From the NCBI GenBank assembly GCA_002789895.1, contig PFUC01000076.1:1169-16400 (forward strand): a stretch of 15,232 nucleotides of DNA, in the 5' to 3' direction. Shown here in pieces: positions 13,501-15,232 of this stretch; the stretch's first letter is position 1; every line of letters starts with the position of its first letter. Position numbers and translations under genes: made by a program. The notes beneath the pieces were generated by a model. It had not been told where the DNA came from. It was given only the letters and a program-made list of their open reading frames with translations, and did no database searches. The DNA comes from Candidatus Collierbacteria bacterium CG_4_9_14_3_um_filter_43_16. Its GTDB lineage: Bacteria; Patescibacteriota; Microgenomatia; UBA1400; MFAQ01.

Positions 13501-14075
13501 GATTTTATCTGTCGGATAATCCTGTCAAAAAGATCGTCAGGATCGTTTCGGACCTTATTTCTCACAAGATCGCCCATCTAGACCCGACTCTCCACTTAAA
13601 TCAGACAGTTACCATAGCCGGTGTTGTGAGTCGGGAAAAGCTAGTTAATACGAAGAAAAATAACTCCAAAATGGCCTTTGTCACACTTCAGGATGACACC
13701 GGAACCATCGATTGTATTATTTTCCCCAAACTTTATACCGAAAATCCGGAACTCTGGCACGAAGATTCAGCCTTGATAGTTAGGGGTAAGGTAGATAATC
13801 GGGAAGATAAGCTTCAGATCGTGGTTGATTCAGGTACGGTGATCGATACCAGTAAAACTCCCCGAGATATGATCCATGAAATCTTTATTAAGTCGGGGAC
13901 GCCCAAGCATGTCATGCAACAAGTTCGCAACCTCCTCAAAGCTTATCCTGGAGACCACGAAATCGTGGTGGTAATCGAATCCGGAAACAATCTGAAAAAG
14001 ATAACCTTACCTTATAAGGTGGATTTTGGGACGATATTGGAAAAACAAGTGGAAAAAACCCTTCATGGCTGGTAA
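10572..14075 (+). CDS. dnaE: DNA polymerase III alpha subunit (replicative, DnaE1 type)
   Basis: An 1167-residue replicative polymerase, the same length class as E. coli DnaE (1160). The N-terminal PHP domain starts HLHVHTEFSLLDG (H8, H10) and keeps further metal-site motifs: ITDHGSMYG (D41, H42), GCE (E67), NHLILLA (H85) and TNDSHY. That suggests an active PHP proofreading nuclease, unlike the degenerate E. coli one. The palm has PPDIDLDV (D415, D417) and GLIKLDILG (D573), the catalytic Asp triad; the fingers carry YRPGPMGSIPEYI. The tandem helix-hairpin-helix region (FGLSAIKNVG, about 860-930) is followed by the clamp-binding motif QVSLF (941-945) and an OB fold (about 1015-1100, with AFVTLQDDTG). 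The C-terminal tail is short. Start ATG 10572 is directly before the PHP domain. Neighbours are gatB and rplS, each about 55 nt away. Confidence 0.97.
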   Translation: MPKFTHLHVHTEFSLLDGLSKIGKLVAKTKEFGQTAVAITDHGSMYGAIEFYKKATKEEIRPIIGCEIYLAKASRFDKTKSDANHLILLAENFEGYQNLLKIVTIGQTEGFYYKPRVDKETLTKYSKGLICTTACPAGRVQKLLIEEGIDSAKRELLEYEQIFGANNIFIELQRHHYDRYALHPSVPAEIKPKLLEFHQNEIKAEAGLIKLSRELGIPLIATNDSHYINQEDAAAQDALVCVQTGKMLEDTNRMRYVDTPDFYLKSPDEMGSEFQDLPETLDNTQRIAERCDVRIKLGEWYFPKLDLPTVKSAGEVLREKAYAGCHDIFGSVNEEQRTRLEYELEVIEKKGYSPYFLLESGIVNFANDAGIYTNTRGSAAGSLVSYCVGITTVDPLYFRLPFERFLNPFRPSPPDIDLDVADIHRDALIHYLADTYGQEKVGQICTFGTMKARAAVRDIGRVMGMPYSKVDKISKMVPEGSQGFSMTLKKALETTPELQKMKNDDPEIKRLLDMAQKVEGNARHISVHAAAVIVGPDNLVQFTPLQRETGGGDRVITQYEMHACEDVGLIKLDILGIANLTILANAVKLVENLYEVKINIKKIPLDDRETYEMLARGETFGVFQLSGGGMTKYLIDLKPERIEDVMAMVALYRPGPMGSIPEYIIRKHDPTKVSYFVPGLEKILDQSYGIITYQDDVLFMAIQLAGYNWEEADKFRKAIGKKIVSEMEAQHSKFVEGCITHSNITREQAEDLFKQIETFAAYGFNKAHAASYGIVAYWTAYIKAHYPVEYMTALMSVEAGDTDKIVLAISECEKLGIKVLPPDVNESLTDFTDVSLAEDLWLQEGRARDSGKAIRFGLSAIKNVGTAAITAILDARKTGDFISFTNFLRRVDLQKVNKRVAESLIKAGALDRFGNRAQLLAALPIIREGSVRIQKKNGESQVSLFGTASVDNTIDNLPNIPEMSLEDKLKLEKELLGFYLSDNPVKKIVRIVSDLISHKIAHLDPTLHLNQTVTIAGVVSREKLVNTKKNNSKMAFVTLQDDTGTIDCIIFPKLYTENPELWHEDSALIVRGKVDNREDKLQIVVDSGTVIDTSKTPRDMIHEIFIKSGTPKHVMQQVRNLLKAYPGDHEIVVVIESGNNLKKITLPYKVDFGTILEKQVEKTLHGW

Positions 14076-14078
14076 AAT

Positions 14079-14097
14079 CAACGTATTCGTTGTTTTC
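14079..14097 (+). terminator. Weak hairpin after dnaE
   Basis: CAACG-TATT-CGTTG (14079-14092) is followed by TTTTC. The 5-bp stem is short, and the same bases carry the -35 candidate of rplS, so termination here would be partial at best. Confidence 0.25.
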
Positions 14098-14119
14098 GTG
14101 AAAGTGGGGACTATATAAA
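14090..14119 (+). promoter_or_regulatory. Promoter of rplS
   Basis: TTGTTT (14090-14095) and TATATA (14112-14117, 16-bp spacer) or TATAAA (14114-14119, 18-bp spacer). The predicted start near 14124-14126 leaves a leader of only 7-9 nt before ATG 14133, too short for a Shine-Dalgarno site, so the message would be nearly leaderless. Confidence 0.5.
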
Positions 14120-14132
14120 TAACCTATACAAA

Positions 14133-14660
14133 ATGGCAAATCAAATCAAATGGCAGGATAAAATCAGCTTTAGGGTGGGAGACACACTTAAAGTATCCCT
14201 GGCCGTCAAAGAAGGGGATAAAACCCGAATTCAAATCTTCCAAGGCATTGTCATTGCCATTCGAGGTACCGGTGCTGGCAAAAACTTCATTGTACGCAAA
14301 ATCGCCACCGGAAGCGTGGGTGTCGAGAAAATTCTTCCCATCAATACCCCCACCATTACCGGCATCGAAATAGTCAAAGAGGGTAAGGTTCGCCGAGCCA
14401 AGCTCTACTATCTTAGAGATCTACTAGGTAAAAAAGCTACTAAGATTAAGGATGTTTTTGTTAAAAAAGGTCAAAAGGCTGAGACTGAAATTCTCACTGA
14501 AGGCATTGTCGAGAAAACCGAAGATGTTGAGAGGGTAGAAAAGGTACGTCCTGAAGCAATAAAAGTCAAAAACGTCCCTAAGGCTGTAGAGCTTAAAGTC
14601 AAAAAAATCAAAAAAGGGCCCAAGAAAATTGTTCGTAAGGAAAAGGTCTTTGTCCGCTAG
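14133..14660 (+). CDS. rplS: Ribosomal protein L19 with long basic C-terminal extension
   Basis: A 175-residue large-subunit protein at the 30S-50S interface (bridge near the 16S rRNA decoding-side helices). The L19 core covers about residues 8-112: FRVGDTLKV, the IQIFQGIVIAIRG strand, FIVRKI and GVEKILPINTP, the KVRRAKLYYLRD block and GKKATKIKD. Bacterial L19 is normally 115-120 residues. Here about 60 more follow, first mixed charged (TEGIVEKTEDVERVEKV) and then Lys/Val-rich, ending in KKIKKGPKKIVRKEKVFVR. Such low-complexity basic tails on ribosomal proteins usually bind rRNA or are disordered; the function here is unknown. ATG 14133 gives the normal N-terminus. Its TAG stop shares the CTAG tetranucleotide with the convergent NUDIX gene. 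Confidence 0.95.
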   Translation: MANQIKWQDKISFRVGDTLKVSLAVKEGDKTRIQIFQGIVIAIRGTGAGKNFIVRKIATGSVGVEKILPINTPTITGIEIVKEGKVRRAKLYYLRDLLGKKATKIKDVFVKKGQKAETEILTEGIVEKTEDVERVEKVRPEAIKVKNVPKAVELKVKKIKKGPKKIVRKEKVFVR

Positions 14661-15232
14661 TCGGTGATTACCACTTTTTTGTTCTTGAAACAATAGAGCA
14701 TCGCTGGTCTGTGAGCAATACCCTCCATTTTTTTTCCTGAAGCTACAATTAAGCCTGTAGAAAGAATTTTCTTTCTAAAGTTTCGCTTGTCTAGTGACGT
14801 TTTAAGAATTATTTCGTAAATTCTTTGTAGTTCTGTCAGCGAAAATGTTCCGGGAAGGAGACCTAAAACGATGTTGCTATACCCCAATTTGTTTCTGAGT
14901 CTCTGAATACCGTATTTAACTATTTCCGCATGGTCGAACGCTAGCTTTGGCAGCTTATTTATAGAGAAAAAACCAGCACCCTTAGCGTCACCTAACGATT
15001 TTAATTTCCACTCGGTTTTTGCAGCCAGAGCCATATATGTCACAGTGATAACCCTGGTTCTTGGATCTCTCTTGGGATTCCCGAAAGAGTAAAGTTGTTC
15101 AAGATATAAGCCTTTTACTCCACTTTCCTCCAGAAGTTCTCTACTTGCGGCATCGTCGAGAGATTCATTCATTTTTACAAAACCTCCAGGAAGTGCCCAA
15201 GAATCCTCATATGGTGGTTCGTTTCGTTTTAC
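14657..15232 (-). CDS. NUDIX hydrolase with winged-helix C-terminus (NrtR-like), 5' end outside window
   Basis: 191 residues are visible; the N-terminus lies beyond the right edge, and reading upstream of the internal Met at 15172 continues the domain (SWALPGGFVK). The NUDIX box is complete: G-x5-E-x7-REL-x-EE-x-GV in GGFVKMNESLDDAASRELLE and following, so hydrolysis of a nucleoside-diphosphate derivative such as ADP-ribose is possible. After the NUDIX fold, FDHAEIVKYGIQRLRNKLGY leads into a winged-helix domain with LLPGTFSLTELQRIYEIIL, KRNFRKKIL and a closing RPAMLYCF. This architecture is that of NrtR-type regulators, which bind DNA and sense ADP-ribose in NAD metabolism; in true NrtR the NUDIX box is often altered, so here an enzyme, a regulator or both are possible. 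No NAD gene is visible nearby. Convergent with rplS; the stops overlap. Confidence 0.9.
   Translation of the reverse strand, partial: VKRNEPPYEDSWALPGGFVKMNESLDDAASRELLEESGVKGLYLEQLYSFGNPKRDPRTRVITVTYMALAAKTEWKLKSLGDAKGAGFFSINKLPKLAFDHAEIVKYGIQRLRNKLGYSNIVLGLLPGTFSLTELQRIYEIILKTSLDKRNFRKKILSTGLIVASGKKMEGIAHRPAMLYCFKNKKVVITD

Noticed and set aside
1..15232. CRISPR arrays, insertion sequences, prophage or defence islands
   Set aside because: No regularly spaced direct repeats, transposase or integrase motifs, or defence-family domains were found; the content is core metabolism and information processing.

Overview
The window looks like chromosomal DNA of a small-genome bacterium, most likely from the Candidate Phyla Radiation (Patescibacteria), possibly Microgenomates. 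This is inference from style, not a taxonomic marker: core genes are tightly packed, Shine-Dalgarno (SD) sequences are mostly absent, several start codons sit 6 nt after a -10-like hexamer, and core proteins are trimmed or tailed (N-domain-less ClpB, short ABC-F, long-tailed L19). The standard code fits, since gatA and other genes end in TGA.

Left part (1-3600): the 5' part of a tRNA, probably Asp, runs off the left edge on the minus strand. It is divergent from a 65-aa protein resembling only the GreA N-terminal coiled coil. A 96-aa RRM RNA-binding protein follows, the one gene here with a strong consensus promoter and a clear SD. Then comes a broken family-X DNA polymerase gene (777-2000) with in-frame stops, a frameshifted segment and two internal deletions. 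The lemA-htpX pair follows, with a dispersed-repeat-like element before each gene.

Centre (3588-7416): the apparent 327-nt gap before clpB holds the remnant of an isopentenyl phosphate kinase gene on the minus strand. Next to it is a CIRCE-like heat-shock operator whose spacer contains the -35 box of clpB. This clpB begins directly at NBD1. An ABC-F ATPase follows 5 nt later; its first ABC domain lacks nearly the whole segment between Q-loop and signature.

Right part (7417-15232): gatC-gatA-gatB are translationally overlapped and encode the Asp/Glu-tRNA amidotransferase. They are followed by dnaE (replicative polymerase with an apparently complete PHP domain) and rplS. A convergent NUDIX/winged-helix gene (NrtR-like) shares its stop-codon tetranucleotide with rplS and leaves the right edge.

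Together the genes serve information processing (tRNA, Gat amidotransferase, L19, ABC-F, DnaE, RRM) and protein or envelope quality control (ClpB, HtpX, LemA). Points most worth a second look: two decaying genes flanking lemA-htpX, the CIRCE-controlled N-domain-less ClpB, the recurrent leaderless geometry, the GreA-N-like mini-protein and the one-sided truncation of the ABC-F protein. I saw no CRISPR array, insertion sequence, prophage or defence system.
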